Positions 1 through 10,800 of a stretch of DNA of 64,000 bases are shown one piece after another. The notes under the pieces were generated by a model. That model had not been told where the DNA came from. It made no database searches and saw only the letters and a list, made by a program, of their open reading frames with translations. Each line of letters opens with the position of its first letter. Within the stretch, counting starts at the first letter, position 1. A program made the position numbers and the translations under genes. Source of the stretch: Tricholoma matsutake (Eukaryota > Basidiomycota > Agaricomycetes > Agaricales > Tricholomataceae); the NCBI GenBank assembly GCA_026075535.2, contig AP026543.1, positions 1 through 64,000 of the forward strand. The letters are read 5' to 3'.

Positions 1-3
1 ACC

Positions 4-44
<41 letters not shown>

Positions 45-172
45 CCCTAACCCTAACCCTAACCCTAACCCTAACCCTAACCCTAACCCTAACCCTAACC
101 CTAACCCTAACCCTAACCCTAACCCTAACCCTAACCCTAACCCTAACCCTAACCCTAACCCTAACCCTAACC
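1..172. repeat. Telomere repeat array (CCCTAA)n
   Basis: Uninterrupted CCCTAA units run from base 1, the C-rich strand of a TTAGGG telomere read inward. One unit near positions 21-28 is 7 nt (CCCTAAA). The array stops at about 172 and passes directly into unique sequence. This marks the window start as a chromosome end. Confidence 0.98.
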
Positions 173-713
173 AACTGCGACCTGTGCACATTAATCTCGA
201 ACTCAGATGCTTGTTTGTGAACAGAGCACCCACATAGTCATGCCCAAAGGCATTCACCACCATCACCCAACACCCTGTTTCCAGGGTGGGTTACAAGAAA
301 AAAGAAATATATTGCAAAAGTACAAACAACATAACTACATAAGGAGTATAGTGAGAGGGGGGGATAGGAAAATCGAGAAAACAGGAAGCGGGAGATGGAT
401 GAGAGTCAACATCAGTGAAATGAACCATAGAAAATATAACTCAAATGGTGCCACCTTGAGGAAACACAGAATGGAGAGGAGAGCAGATGTAGGAAAGCAA
501 CTGGGGGGAAAAGGAGGAATGAAAGGAAGCATGCAGCGTTTGTGGATATAAAGGCTGTTCAAACTCAGCTTGACATGTGAACAAATGATGGGCACTCATA
601 GATTTTGATGGAACATTTTGGAATGTTTCAGGCGCGTGTGAACGCATTGCCACATCTACTTTCATCTGTTCTTCCATCATTGACTTAAATTACTTTGGTC
701 CAAGCTCTCAAAA
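173..713. other. Subtelomeric spacer, no convincing gene
   Basis: Several short open frames exist on both strands, but none has recognisable composition, splice structure or motifs. No RecQ-helicase-like subtelomeric gene is visible here. Confidence 0.5.
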
Positions 714-3080
714 TGTCTACATCCATCATTGTGAGTGCCGCTTTTCCTTTTTGGGTTATTTCTGACCTATATATGGTATTATAGGCTGTTCCCAGTAATT
801 CTGCTGCTATAAATGCAGTTTTGGTAAGCCTTACATGCTTTTATGCCCTGTATTGTCTGACTACTGGTCTCTGATTAGGGCCCTGCTAACCCTACAGTAA
901 GTTTCAAGTACTGTCATGGCCTGATTTACATTTCTTTAACTGTTTGCAGAACCTTACCTTGGCTGAGGCCATGCACCAGGCCCTCACCCATAATCAGAGT
1001 ATCAACAGGAAAGCTGGGGTTATTCCCAGAGATGAAGTAAGTCCTCCCCCTTTCTTTTCTTGTTTTTATCTATCTCTTTTGACCTTTTTAAATTTATAGG
1101 ATGAGCCTGCCCAAAGGGAAAAAATTGTCAGTGTTCCCAAGCATGGGAATAGGGCCTTTGTAAGCCTTCTTCATTTATTTTCTTCTTTAATCACTTCCTT
1201 TTGATGTTATTTACCTCTCTTTTTATATCTATAGATATTACTGCCTCCTGCTCCATATAAAACAGGTAAGGTCACTCTCCCAGTGGTGGATTCTCAGCTG
1301 GCGGCCTCTGCTGCTTGGCAACTTTGCCTGAGGGTTGATGTGAGTCTCTTTTTAACTTCAACTATTTTTTTTTCTATTTTTCTTTTTAGCTTGGGAAGTG
1401 TTACAGGGTGGATATGGAGCCACTGACCTCAGAAGATGAGGAGGTATGTATTTTCAGGATTATATTTCTTTTATTCAATTTTTTTTTGACCTGTTAGCAG
1501 GCTGCCACTAAGCGTCCCTGGAAGGGGATGACCTTAGAAGATAACCAGGCATGTATTTTCATGATTATGTTTCCTTTTCTATATTTTTTTTTGACATTTC
1601 AGGAGGTGAAAAAGCCCACTACCAATCATTGCCAGAAGCAGAAGGTATTGTACATTCTTCTCTTTTATGAACAGAAGTGATGTATTCAAAATTTCAACAT
1701 GATCTTCTAATCAAAGGTCAAATCACTGATCCAGAGACCTTTGAAGGTGTGCTATTTCACTTATGTGGAAAACCTTATTCACAATTATGTCCACTAGCAT
1801 GACCGTAACCAAGAAGAGTGCTTGGCAGATGAGAAGATCCAAATCCTGCCAGCAATGGGTGTGGTGCTTCCATTTGTGGTTCCCACTCAACCACAAGCTG
1901 TAAGCTGAGCTTTTCTTTTATGTTTCAAACCTTAGTTACTTTCTTGCAATATAGGTCTTGAATTCTGAACAAAAGTTGATCCAGCATGTAAGTCTTATTT
2001 CCATAGTGATATTTGATTTTTGTTAAACTGTATTTCCCTCTATCTCTAGTTAAAGGAGTATGGATGTACCCTTAATGTGCCAGAAAATTGATTGGAAACC
2101 AAGAATGTCTTGATGAGAGAGCTCAGAGGGAGTACTCAAGAAATTCATCGGGAAATTGTATGCTCGTCAACCAAAATAATCAGTATACCTTGTTCCTCCA
2201 ACATAATTGTGACAATGCATGGTACAATGATTTCATTGGTGATTATATGAAAGATATTGATCAGTTGTGTCTCTGTTGCACTTGTAGGTCATATATTTTA
2301 ATTGTTCTTTATTTAATTCAGACTACATTTCATGCAGGTCACCAAAGATATATACACCAAAATCTTCTTGTGGTGAGGATTAAACCCAAGAAAATCAAAA
2401 CGGCCATCCTCTTGAACATTAGGATCATAGATGATGTTGGTCTTCAATATGATCTCTTAGTGCATCACTATACATGCCTTAGTAATTCTGCTGTCTGCAA
2501 ATTGGTGGTGCTTGAGAAACCTTTCAATAATATAGGGGTTTTCCATTCTGATGTCTATTTCCATCCAAACATTGGTGAAGATGGGTGGGCTGGATTTCAG
2601 GCAGATTGGGAAGCTATGGTAAAGGAGGGTTATGCAGATTATCCCTGTCCTGCAGCCCCCCGATCCTGTGATGGGTTCAAGAACTGGCCTCTGGCCTCCT
2701 TCGATCTTTAAGCAGTGGGTGGAAATGGCAAGGGAAGGTCAGACCATATCACTTGATGCTGGATTACCTGTAGCTGGCTCTTCTGGACTTCACCAACAAA
2801 ATTCATCTGCCACTGCTTTCTTTAAAATCCCAACATCACACCCACTGCCATCTTCTCCACCACCACCACCTGCCAATCTGCCAATAGCACATCTGCCATC
2901 ACTACCTCCTCCCCTCTCACCTGCCAATGTGCCAACAGCATGTGTCCTGTCACTACCACCACCATCTCTACCTCCACCTCTAGCTCCTGCTGCTGGACCT
3001 CATGACAGTCCCACAACTAATGATGATGGAGATATGAGTTTGTGGAAACAAATGGAGGATCTTCCATGGGAGGAGTACAT
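714..3080 (+). pseudogene. Short-exon gene of unknown function, decayed
   Basis: I do not recognise the family. From ATG at 714 a chain of exons of about 18-110 nt can be read between GT..AG introns of about 50-60 nt. The pieces include 'AVPSNSAAINAVL', a helix-like stretch starting NLTLAEAMHQALTHNQ, and acidic segments such as EPLTSEDEE. Near 1435-1615 two exon-intron units look like a duplication; the second donor reads GCATGT where the first reads GTATGT. A TGA at 2089-2091 breaks an otherwise continuous exon (ENxLETKNVLMREL, where x is the stop). The 3' part (about 2340-3060) holds a frame with a Pro/Ser/His-rich tail ending in DLPWEE. A TA-flanked transposon then begins at 3082; joining its flanks would give a TAA stop right after that EE. 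Exon choice in 2100-2700 is uncertain. It may be TE-associated, as such genes are common in mushroom repeats. Confidence 0.4.
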
Positions 3081-3342
3081 ACACTCCTCCACCTATTCCG
3101 GTCGGATTCCAGTCAGAATGCCCATTCCGATCGGAATTTCCGGAATTCTGGGGAATTCCATTTACATATATTTTTCTCACAATTCATAATTCTGATTGGA
3201 CTAGAGGGTCAATTTTACCTCTGGAATCTACCCGGACTCATTTTTACCTGGAACAGTCAGATCAACTGGATGCACAGCACTAGCATAACTGGAATAACTG
3301 GAATGCATGTGCTTTCCCAAATAAAATTTCAACATGCAACAA

Positions 3343-3400
3343 GAATTGAACACTTGACCTTGGGTCTGCACACATAACAGCATGCTTAACCACTGAGCTA
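3343..3400 (-). promoter_or_regulatory. tRNA-like Pol III boxes, left arm, facing outward
   Basis: On the minus strand, TAGCTCAGTGG (3390-3400) is a perfect match to the eukaryotic A-box consensus TRGCNNAGYGG. About 40 nt downstream GTTCAATTC (3343-3351) resembles a B box. The segment does not fold into a full tRNA with an acceptor stem, so this is a SINE-head-like relic, not a tRNA gene. Confidence 0.45.
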
Positions 3401-4085
3401 CCAAGTCATTATTCATCTACATACATCTAATACTTTTATTACCCAACCAAGGTGCGTAGTTACAGCCATTAATGGAATACGCACACATGCATATTGCATG
3501 ACACATGACATGTGACTGCCAGCTCACAACCACCACCACTGTCGTCAACACCGCCTCCTCCTCCTCTCCACTCTACCACCACCACTGCAGGCGCACCCAC
3601 CACCACCATCCCCATGCCCACTGCCACCATCACCACCACCTTCAAACGAGCTGACTGGATGGAATGCGGGCCCAAACGATGGCAATTGTCATTTGGGCCA
3701 TAGATAAGTTTTTTTTCTTTTTTCTTTTTCTTTTTATCAATCAACTAATTTTAATTTATTGCTTTTTAGGCTATATACTACTGGGGACAACCTGCTGTGG
3801 TGGAAAACACACAACGGAAAAATGTGCAACCCATGCCCACACCCACCTGATGCCCTCCTCCCCATTCAAATGGGATGTGAGGCTGTCGACACAGGCTAGG
3901 TGGGTGCAGAGGGATGCCAGGAGACCCCAGAAGGGGGATACCTGCCTAGTAAGCACCCACCAACCCCCATACATGCACCACATCGCACTGACATGCCCAA
4001 ACCCCTCCCCCCCCCCCCAAAAAAAAAAAAGACAGAAATCCAAACGGGGACAACAGTGACAAACAATGACAAGCCACCCACCCCC

Positions 4086-4290
4086 AGCCTCATGAGCAAC
4101 TGCTCGTGGGGTGGAACATGGGTGGAATAATGCCCAGGCACAGGGACAGGAGACAACAATGACACACCACCTGCCCCTAGCCTCATGAGCAACTGCTCGT
4201 GGGGTGGAACGTGGGTGGAACAACAACAACAACAAGCCACCCACCTCCAGCCTCATGAGCAACTGCTCGTGGGGTGGAACGTGGGTGGAA
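4086..4290 (+). repeat. Three copies of a hairpin unit (GAGCAACTGCTC...GGGGTGGAAC)
   Basis: The unit AGCCTCATGAGCAACTGCTC, followed by GTGGGGTGGAAC and GTGGGTGGAA, occurs at about 4086, 4179 and 4248 with irregular spacers. GAGCA/TGCTC forms the hairpin core. Three more diverged units lie at about 30785, 30985 and 31100 inside another element. Confidence 0.8.
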
Positions 4291-4341
4291 CAACACCCAG
4301 GTGCAGGGATAGGAGATGACAACGCACCACGCACCCCCTCC

Positions 4342-4605
4342 CCCTCCCCCACACTTTGTGTGGGGAGGGATTTTTTTTGTACTTTTAATTATTTATTAGT
4401 ATTGTGCCCCCCCTCCCCCATTTTGCATGGGGGAGGGATTTTTTTCTTCATGTTTTTACCTCCCCCCTCGCATTCGGCGCGAGGGGTTAGCTTTTTATGT
4501 ATATAAATAAAACTCCCTCTCGCATCTTGTGAGAGGGAGGATTTTTTGTTTCTGTATATAATCACAATCATGCCCACTCCCTCACATTGAATGTGTGGGA
4601 TGTGG
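4342..4605 (+). repeat. Series of five G/C-rich hairpins, four followed by T-tracts
   Basis: Successive stem-loops: 4344-4368 (stem CTCCCCCACAC, loop TTT, then T8), 4411-4437 (11-bp stem CCCTCCCCCAT, loop TTTGC, then a T-tract), 4464-4486 (CCCCTCGC/GCGAGGGG, then CTTTTT), 4513-4539 (CTCCCTCTC/GAGAGGGAG, then ATTTTTT) and a weaker one at about 4580-4600. Stems share theme and size but not sequence, so the structure looks conserved while the bases drift. One similar hairpin lies at 31306-31323. Confidence 0.75.
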
Positions 4606-4692
4606 TTAATCAAAAAAATTTGATCTTAACTACTTTGAAAAAAATTAGAGTGTCATGAATAAACATTATATTACTAACTAATAGTTCTCCTG

Positions 4693-4766
4693 TGGCTCAA
4701 CTGGTTAAGCACACATGTTTGGTTTGTCATGTGATCACTCTAATCAAGATGTCTTGAGTTCAATTC
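4693..4766 (+). promoter_or_regulatory. tRNA-like Pol III boxes, right arm, facing outward
   Basis: TGGCTCAACTGG (4693-4704) resembles an A box with one extra base, and GAGTTCAATTC (4756-4766) a B box. It is the inverted counterpart of the left-arm module; both would direct transcription out of the element. Not a canonical tRNA. Confidence 0.4.
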
Positions 4767-4938
4767 TTACTCTGCACAAATATATTTTGTAGGCACTTTG
4801 ACAACTTAAGACTTGAAATTTGACTATCCATTAGGGTATATACTGTAAGTTGAGCATCTGGAGTAACCAGAATCTGGTCGGAATAACCAGAATCCACTGG
4901 ACTCCAGTGAGTCCGATCGGAATAGGTGGAGGAGTGTA

Positions 4939-5280
4939 AATTACTGCATGGGAGCCCCTTCTGTAAAACTGATTTTTTATGGTTTTTCTTTTATTTTTCT
5001 TTTTGCTTACAAGATATTCCTTAATACTTTATCTTTCTTTCTTTCTTTCTTTTTCTTTTTCTTTTTATTATGCTCTTTTCCCTTTACTCTCCTTTTATTC
5101 TATGGTTCATGCCTTTTCATATTTTTAAATATGCAATAAAAATATATATGCATGTTTATAGGTCCTGCTGGTCTTGTGAAAATTTTCAGTACATGGAGGG
5201 CAGGTCCCAGTGATCCCTACCTATGCCTACAATTTTACTTAGGAGCCCCAACTTTGGTTGGCACTTGTTTTAGACTCTAG
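4939..5280. other. Non-coding, pyrimidine-rich stretch
   Basis: T/C-rich sequence with a CTTT run at 5035-5060 and AT-rich flanks. No supported gene. Confidence 0.5.
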
Positions 5281-5670
5281 TTAATGTTTATTGTGCTCTG
5301 CTGTAAGATCACCTTCTGCAGACAGCTGGCCTCCCCCTCCTTGCCAGGAATGGGAAGGTGGTCCTAGAAGGCCCCCCTGAGCTCTAACTGTGGGGATCAT
5401 GAACTCATAGTGCTTTTCAGTTGCAGAGTGGTTGACAGCCACCCCTCCAGGGAGGAGGGGGGAGGGAAGCACCCTGCCAGGAGGCCTCTGTAAGAGTGTG
5501 GGTGGGGGGTGATCAAGACCTCATGCAGGCTAGAGTATGAATGGGCTCTGTACTGAGTAAATGAGGTACAAATGGATCTGTCACTATTAGTGACAGGTAG
5601 TCACACTATGCCTGACCCTGGGGATACCCAGGGTCAACAAGACCATACAGGGTGGCTGTAGCCCCCTTAC
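5281..5670 (-). mobile_element. Gypsy-type LTR remnant
   Basis: On the minus strand the sequence starts TGTAAGGGGGCTACAG and is preceded by a purine tract (reverse complement of CTCCCCCTCTAG at 5675-5690). This matches the 3' LTR/polypurine arrangement of the intact element at 43093-43519, which starts TGTAAGGGG. A 9-bp-stem hairpin GACCCTGGG/CCCAGGGTC lies near 5620. The partner LTR and the coding region are missing; the left limit is approximate. Confidence 0.45.
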
Positions 5671-5710
5671 ATTCTCCCCCTCTAGATTTGTCACTTGCAA
5701 CTTAGGGGAG

Positions 5711-5871
5711 GCCAATTCTGATTTAGGGCAGGAAATTTTGACTTAGCAGAATTCAGTACAAGAATATAAACAAATACAACAAATCCACTTGAAATATCAG
5801 GCCCATTCTGATTTAGGGCAGGAAACTTCGACTTAGCAGAATTCAACACAAGGATATAAACAAATACAAAC
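5711..5871. repeat. Direct duplication of about 68 bp in gypsy remnant
   Basis: The block beginning ATTCTGATTTAGGGCAGGAA and ending ATAAACAAATACAA occurs at about 5714 and again at about 5805, with a few substitutions. A second diverged pair (CATAGTGCTTTT...CCTGCCAGG at about 5406-5490 and 5949-6028) flanks it, suggesting older block duplication. Confidence 0.65.
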
Positions 5872-6921
5872 ATTTCACCAGAGTGGAAGGCCCCCTGAGT
5901 CATAAGTCTGTTTGTTGCTGCCCTATCTAGCATGTGGAGATAGTGAGCACATAGCACTTTTGAGTTGCAGAGCACTCAATGTCCTCCTGGAGGCCAAGGA
6001 GCAGGAACCGCCCTGCCAGGCAGCCTCAAAGTTGGTCATGTGACTTCTGGGGGTGCCCCTGACACACCACAATTTTCCTGGGATTTATTGATAGGCAGGA
6101 AAAAAAGTTCCCACACTCTGGTACTGCAATGATTACGTTAGATAGATAGGCCTTCATGGCTAACTAGACAAAATGAGCCCCCATGAAATTGCCATTCTAC
6201 AAAAATGTGGTGAGACATTTGTACATGAGAGTCCTAATGCATGCCATACCAGAGGTTTTGCTCTTTTTGTTTGTATAAGTAAGCGAAAATGACCTGCAAG
6301 CCTTTCCAGCTTTCCATTGTGCATCTGTTGGTGCAGAGGCCATGTTTGGAGAATGCTTCTATTGATATTCTAAAATGTAGACTTATATATGTATTTTGTG
6401 GATCAAAACAGTCATAAATACAGTAGAATAAAATTAGGTCCTCAATTGTAAATATCACAAAACTAATCAATAATTGAGTTGGCAGTGCTATCAGAATCTG
6501 TGTCCAACTGGTCAGGTGTTGAAAAGGAATAAGAGCCATCTTCACTATTACTCTCCTCAATATCCTGAAAAACATTTTTCCAAGTGTTTCTTCTGATACG
6601 GGCACATTGTATAGGGCTGAGTTGGTGATGGGCACGTTGTATAGGGCTGAGCTGGTGGTGTAATTGATTATCTATCTGTTGTCACTTTGCAGGGGGCCTA
6701 CGGTAGTTTCTTGCATGTCTTTGTTGTGTTTCCTTTTTTTTTTCTTCTGCGAGGCACAGGGCTTCCTGGATTCAGCTGCTTCTGGAGTTCTGCAGTGCTT
6801 ACTTGAGGTCACTGGGGTCCCATTTTGGTTTGAGGTTCCATGGATCTGACTGATTTAATCCTATAATTAAGGGGGTTTGTCAAAAAGCAGACCAACCCTT
6901 CTGTAGCATGCCATATACAGG

Positions 6922-7714
6922 TAGTGTTTGAAAGTCCAGTCCAGTCCAGTTTTTTGGACCCCAGAAGGGGCAACCATGAACTGGACCGGTCCATACATTT
7001 TTCAAATTTAGAGCAACCGGCAACCGAACTGACTACAACCGGTCCACATCGGTTTGGTTGCCTACAAAAGACTGGTTGCAACTGGTCTTTTGCCCAGTCT
7101 TTTCTTATATCCAGAAAAACCCACAAGTCAGGTCACCATGACTTGTGGGTTTCTCATTTCTGTAATAATTTCATATCTTTCCAACAAATTATTACAGAAA
7201 TGAGAAACCTGATTGCGAGAAACCCATGAGTCAGGTCACCATGACTGGTGGGTTCCTTTCCTGTGATGACATACCCCACGAGTCAGGTCACCATGAGGTG
7301 TGGGTTGCTCAAATCTATAATAATTTCATATCTTTTCAACACATTATTACAGATATGAGCACCCCGCACCTCATGTTGACATGACTTGTGGGGTATGTCA
7401 TCACGGGAAAGGAACCCACCAGTCATGGCAACCTGACTCATGGGTTTTTCCCATGATAATCCATACAAAATACACAGGAGATCTGAGATGCTCTGCCTTT
7501 TCTTGAAGCATTTTGAATAGACTGGTGGTCCGGTTGTAGACCGGTTTAGACCGGTCTTTTGCGGTTCAACTAGAAATCTACAAATGAGATGGACTGACAA
7601 CCGGACTGCTTTTGTACCAGCTAGGACCTCAACCACGGTCCATGTAGGACCGGTTGCAGTCCAGTTTGGTTGTTGGTCTTTTTGCAGTCCTATGGACCGG
7701 ACTTTCAAACACTA
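6922..7714. mobile_element. hAT-type MITE, 793 bp, 8-bp TSD TATACAGG
   Basis: Ends are TAGTGTTTGAAAGTCC and its inverse GGACTTTCAAACACTA. TATACAGG flanks both sides (6914-6921 and 7715-7722). TIRs starting TAGNG with 8-bp duplications fit the hAT superfamily. There is no transposase frame; the interior is nested palindromes. Confidence 0.9.
7105..7465. repeat. Nested palindromes built from ACCCACAAGTCAGGTCACCATG units
   Basis: Hairpins of the form CCCACAAGTCA..TGACTTGTGGG recur at about 7108, 7224 and 7272. A large inverted repeat centred near 7338 pairs about 7220-7330 with about 7350-7460. A smaller one pairs TCATTTCTGTAATAATTT with its inverse near 7185. The same motif was apparently amplified by repeated inversion. 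Confidence 0.75.
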
Positions 7715-9631
7715 TATACAGGTGTCTGTCCTGCTTTGAGGAAGGCACTGTAGTTGACCAAATACTTCATCAAGCCTCTTGTGCACATCCTCAATTGTGT
7801 GTGGCTCATCTTTCTTCTCCTCAAGAAAATCCCAGTATCTTCAAATATAACTGCCTGAACCAATGTAGGCAAACCAGATACTGTTGGTTTTGAACTCTTT
7901 GCCAGGACTTGGAAAGAAAACCGTCCTAAAGTGCTGGAATGTTATATCTAATCTTCTTTTCTTTGGTGCCCCTTCTAGCTGGTATGACGATGGCAGAAAA
8001 GTGGATTTTCCACCAAGTAGTGCTAAAATAGTCTGGCATGCCCAAACCTCCATTGCATCCATGAGGGTAGTGGGTTTGGGTTGAATTCCAGCAGGCAAGA
8101 ATGACTCCTGGAGGCATAGCCAAGTATCTGTGGTGAAAGCAATGAAGAGATCCTCCATTATTTCCAGGATTTCCTCAGAGGTCCACCCTATATCCACCTC
8201 TTCAAAGTTGAATCAGTGAAGAAAGTCCACTGGATGCTGCTTGCACATCTTCTGCAATGTAGACCATGATATACTCTCACCCCATGGATATGATTCACTT
8301 AATATATGGGATGGAATAAGCTGGATTTCCCTACCCTTTACTTTTTCTGTTGTGGGCCTGCACAATCTCATTGCCGTCCTTCTGTCCCAAGTTTACATTT
8401 ATGTATTCCATATCCTCGGGATCCAGGTCATTGATGAAAAACATCCCGAACCTTTCCATCACTGCTCTGATGTAGTATATTCAATGCAGATTCCATGTAT
8501 GATGGGATATTGGATGGATTGACCATAATATTTCACATTAAATGGAGAATTAGGGCTGTGAGTGTGCCATAATTAGGTGGGTGAGTGACAGCAAGTTTGC
8601 AGTGAATGTCTTGCAGCTCTGTAAACCATCGCAAAGCAAAATTAAAGAAGGTTGGGGCTGAGATCCATATACTGGGATTGCTTTTAAGGAAGCTTTCTAC
8701 CTGAATAGAGTTTTAAGTCCTATCAGTGAATTAGAATCAAAATGTTCTTCTCACCCACTCCATGACAACTGGCAGAAGTTTCAAAACTACAGAAGCACTT
8801 ACACAAAGTTCATCATGGACACCATATGAGTGTTTCCCACCAGATATCAGAGCCTTCATCCATCTTGTGCACCCATCAAGATACTTTTGATTGCACTAAA
8901 TAGCATTGTCCAGAGATGTGATATAGGCCTGTTGCCCAGGCTGACTGACAGACTCAAAGAATAGGTTATATGAAATGTGCTTCACAATATGGGTGTGATG
9001 CTTGACATGACCTGATGTTTCAGCCTTGAAACCTCCATAGTCATGCATGGTGTTATAGTGATATTCTTTGCTGTTCCTGCTTGATTTTCCCATGAGAGCA
9101 TAAGAGGATCTCAAGCTGTCTAGTCGCCAGAGTCCAACCATTGGCTCCATGGTGTTTGTTGGGTGAAAAGAGACTCCAAGATCAAGGTATAGCTCTCCAT
9201 TGTCTCTGTCCAGCATGTAGTTCCAATCTAGACCTGGTATGACTCTCTGAAGTGCCTGAAAGACAGTTTTGCCTGGTCCACACTGTTTTGACAGCAACTT
9301 TATGCCTCTTGCATCAAGAACAAAGAGAAATGAACTAAAGCAAGAAAGAAGGTCATTGTTCTGGGATACTTCACAGCAAATGGCCACCAAAAGTGAAGCT
9401 AGGGACTCGGGAGTAAGAGGAATGGTAGGACATCTAGCACGATCTCCTGTTCTCCAACGAAGTTGCTCTGTACTTTGAGGGAGATATTCTGAAATTCCAG
9501 GAAAGTGATTCAGGGCTGAAGCCAATGCTTTGAAGATGGCTTCCGAAATCCATAGTTCTTGAAGTTCAAGGGGCATGATGGTGATTGCTCAATTAGTGTT
9601 GATGCTCTTGTGTATCATTCTTGGGAAGAAC

Positions 9632-10005
9632 TAGTGTTGCCACTGGCTCAGCCGAGGTTTTTCAATAAAATGGACATAGCATACCAGATATATTCTCTAA
9701 ATTCACCGAAATATTTGAGCATATGGATGGGGCCATAAGCCGAGGGGTCTTCTGCCAACATTAGCTTATTGAATCATCCCTTCTTGACATATTCACTTGG
9801 CTTTGATTTGAAGCCGAGCCATCAAGCCGAATTTTGTTTATTAAATAACTCAGGGATGATCGATCAGTTTAACTAATGTTGGCAGATGACCCCTCGGCTT
9901 GTGGGCCCGTCCATAGGCTCAAATATTCTGGTGAATTTAGCAGATTTATCTGGCATGCTATATCCATTTTATTGAAAAACCTCGGCTGAGCCAGTGGCAA
10001 CACTA
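9632..10005. mobile_element. hAT-type MITE, 374 bp, 8-bp TSD GGAAGAAC
   Basis: Terminal inverted repeats begin TAGTGTTGCCACTGGCTCAG and extend over more than 100 bp with few differences. GGAAGAAC stands at 9624-9631 and 10006-10013. It sits inside the coding region of the minus-strand gene, between the FNLYVF and FPRMIHK segments. Confidence 0.92.
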
Positions 10006-10800
10006 GGAAGAACACATAAAGATTAAACTGCTGAGAAGCTTTGCCAAAATAACCAAATGGCATGTGCAGAATGTAACTGAGGGGGTGCTGAACTTTGCTT
10101 CAAAGATGTGGATTATCGAGCTCTGTTTCATCTCCTGGAGGTCCCAAACATGTGACATATACCAAGGGATTTGCAGAAAATGGTGGTTGATCAGAAAAAT
10201 GAGGTAGCAGATGCAAATTGACGGCACCTTTGCATGAAAGTAATGTACTTGTTGTGACAAAAAGAATGCTGTCAATGTACATGGAAATTGAAACCTGGTC
10301 TTGTGTTAACACAACATGATCTTGTTCCAGGTCCAGCTTTAGAAAATTATCTGTCCTTGTCTTTCCTCTAACAAAAACATTATAACTTTCTCTTGTTTTT
10401 GTAACCCTACCTGCCTCATCCAGCATTCCTTTTGCACCCAATAAAGTAGCTTCTGGGGAGGAACTCCTGCTTGGAATATCCTGGATGATTCCTGGTAGTT
10501 CAGGATCATGCTGCCTTGAAGATGGAGAGGCAGTATCAAATTTGGTGCCTTCTTGAGTAGCATTATCCATTGTTGGCAGGAGGCATGAAATAAAATCCGT
10601 GGGTATTTTTTTGCTGGAGACCTGGGCAAAATAAGGAGGTAATCTGTATCCTCTGTCTCTCCATGTGCAAGCAAAGTTGGGAAGAGCTTGCAAACCAGAG
10701 GAATCAAAAGTCCACACACCTTTTTTTTACATATTTATTTTTGTTTATTTATTTGTTTAAATAAAACAAATAAAACATAATTCCTGTTTTGGCAGCTTAT

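Larger units (their letters stand above)
3082..4936. mobile_element. Non-autonomous TIR element with TA flanks, about 1.86 kb
   Basis: Both ends carry the same inverted sequence: left CACTCCTCCACCTATTCC, right its reverse complement ending GGAGGAGTG, with TA on each side (3080-3081 and 4937-4938). Similarity continues inward as short related patches (ATTCCGATCGG-type) and as tRNA-like modules in both arms. No transposase frame is visible. The interior holds a gene-like piece with a possible intron acceptor near 3770 and donor near 3950, three copies of a GAGCAACTGCTC hairpin unit, and a series of T-tailed G/C hairpins. TA flanks suit a Tc1/mariner- or PIF-like family, but the family is not proven. 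Confidence 0.75.
6463..10719 (-). pseudogene. Large TE-associated protein gene of mushrooms, disrupted
   Basis: The family is one I associate with repeats in Agaricomycete genomes; no biochemical role is known to me. The first clear exon (10719-10100) has no ATG and probably follows an acceptor, so it may continue from the frame at 10801. It contains a cysteine/arginine segment (NFACTWRDRGYRLPPYFAQ). After a TGA at 10100-10102 the frame reads LSYILHMPFGYFGKASQQFN and is cut by a hAT-type MITE. It resumes, meets TGA at 9589-9591, then gives 226 codons (9576-8896) with LDxGVSFHP-like and WRLDSLRSSY motifs. Further exons lie down to about 7725, a second MITE interrupts at 7714-6922, and an acidic C-terminus ends SANSIID-like at the stop 6463-6465. 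Two MITEs and at least two TGA stops make this copy dead. Confidence 0.55.

Noticed and set aside
3771..4352. 193-codon minus-strand open frame
   Set aside because: It is the complement of the repeated hairpin units; the protein repeats simply mirror the DNA repeats.
4342..4605. Bacterial Rho-independent terminators marking a horizontally acquired operon
   Set aside because: No bacterial-type genes nearby, the host is clearly eukaryotic, and the hairpins lie inside a TA-flanked element.
3343..4766. Functional tRNA genes
   Set aside because: A- and B-box-like matches exist, but no acceptor or anticodon stem folds convincingly.
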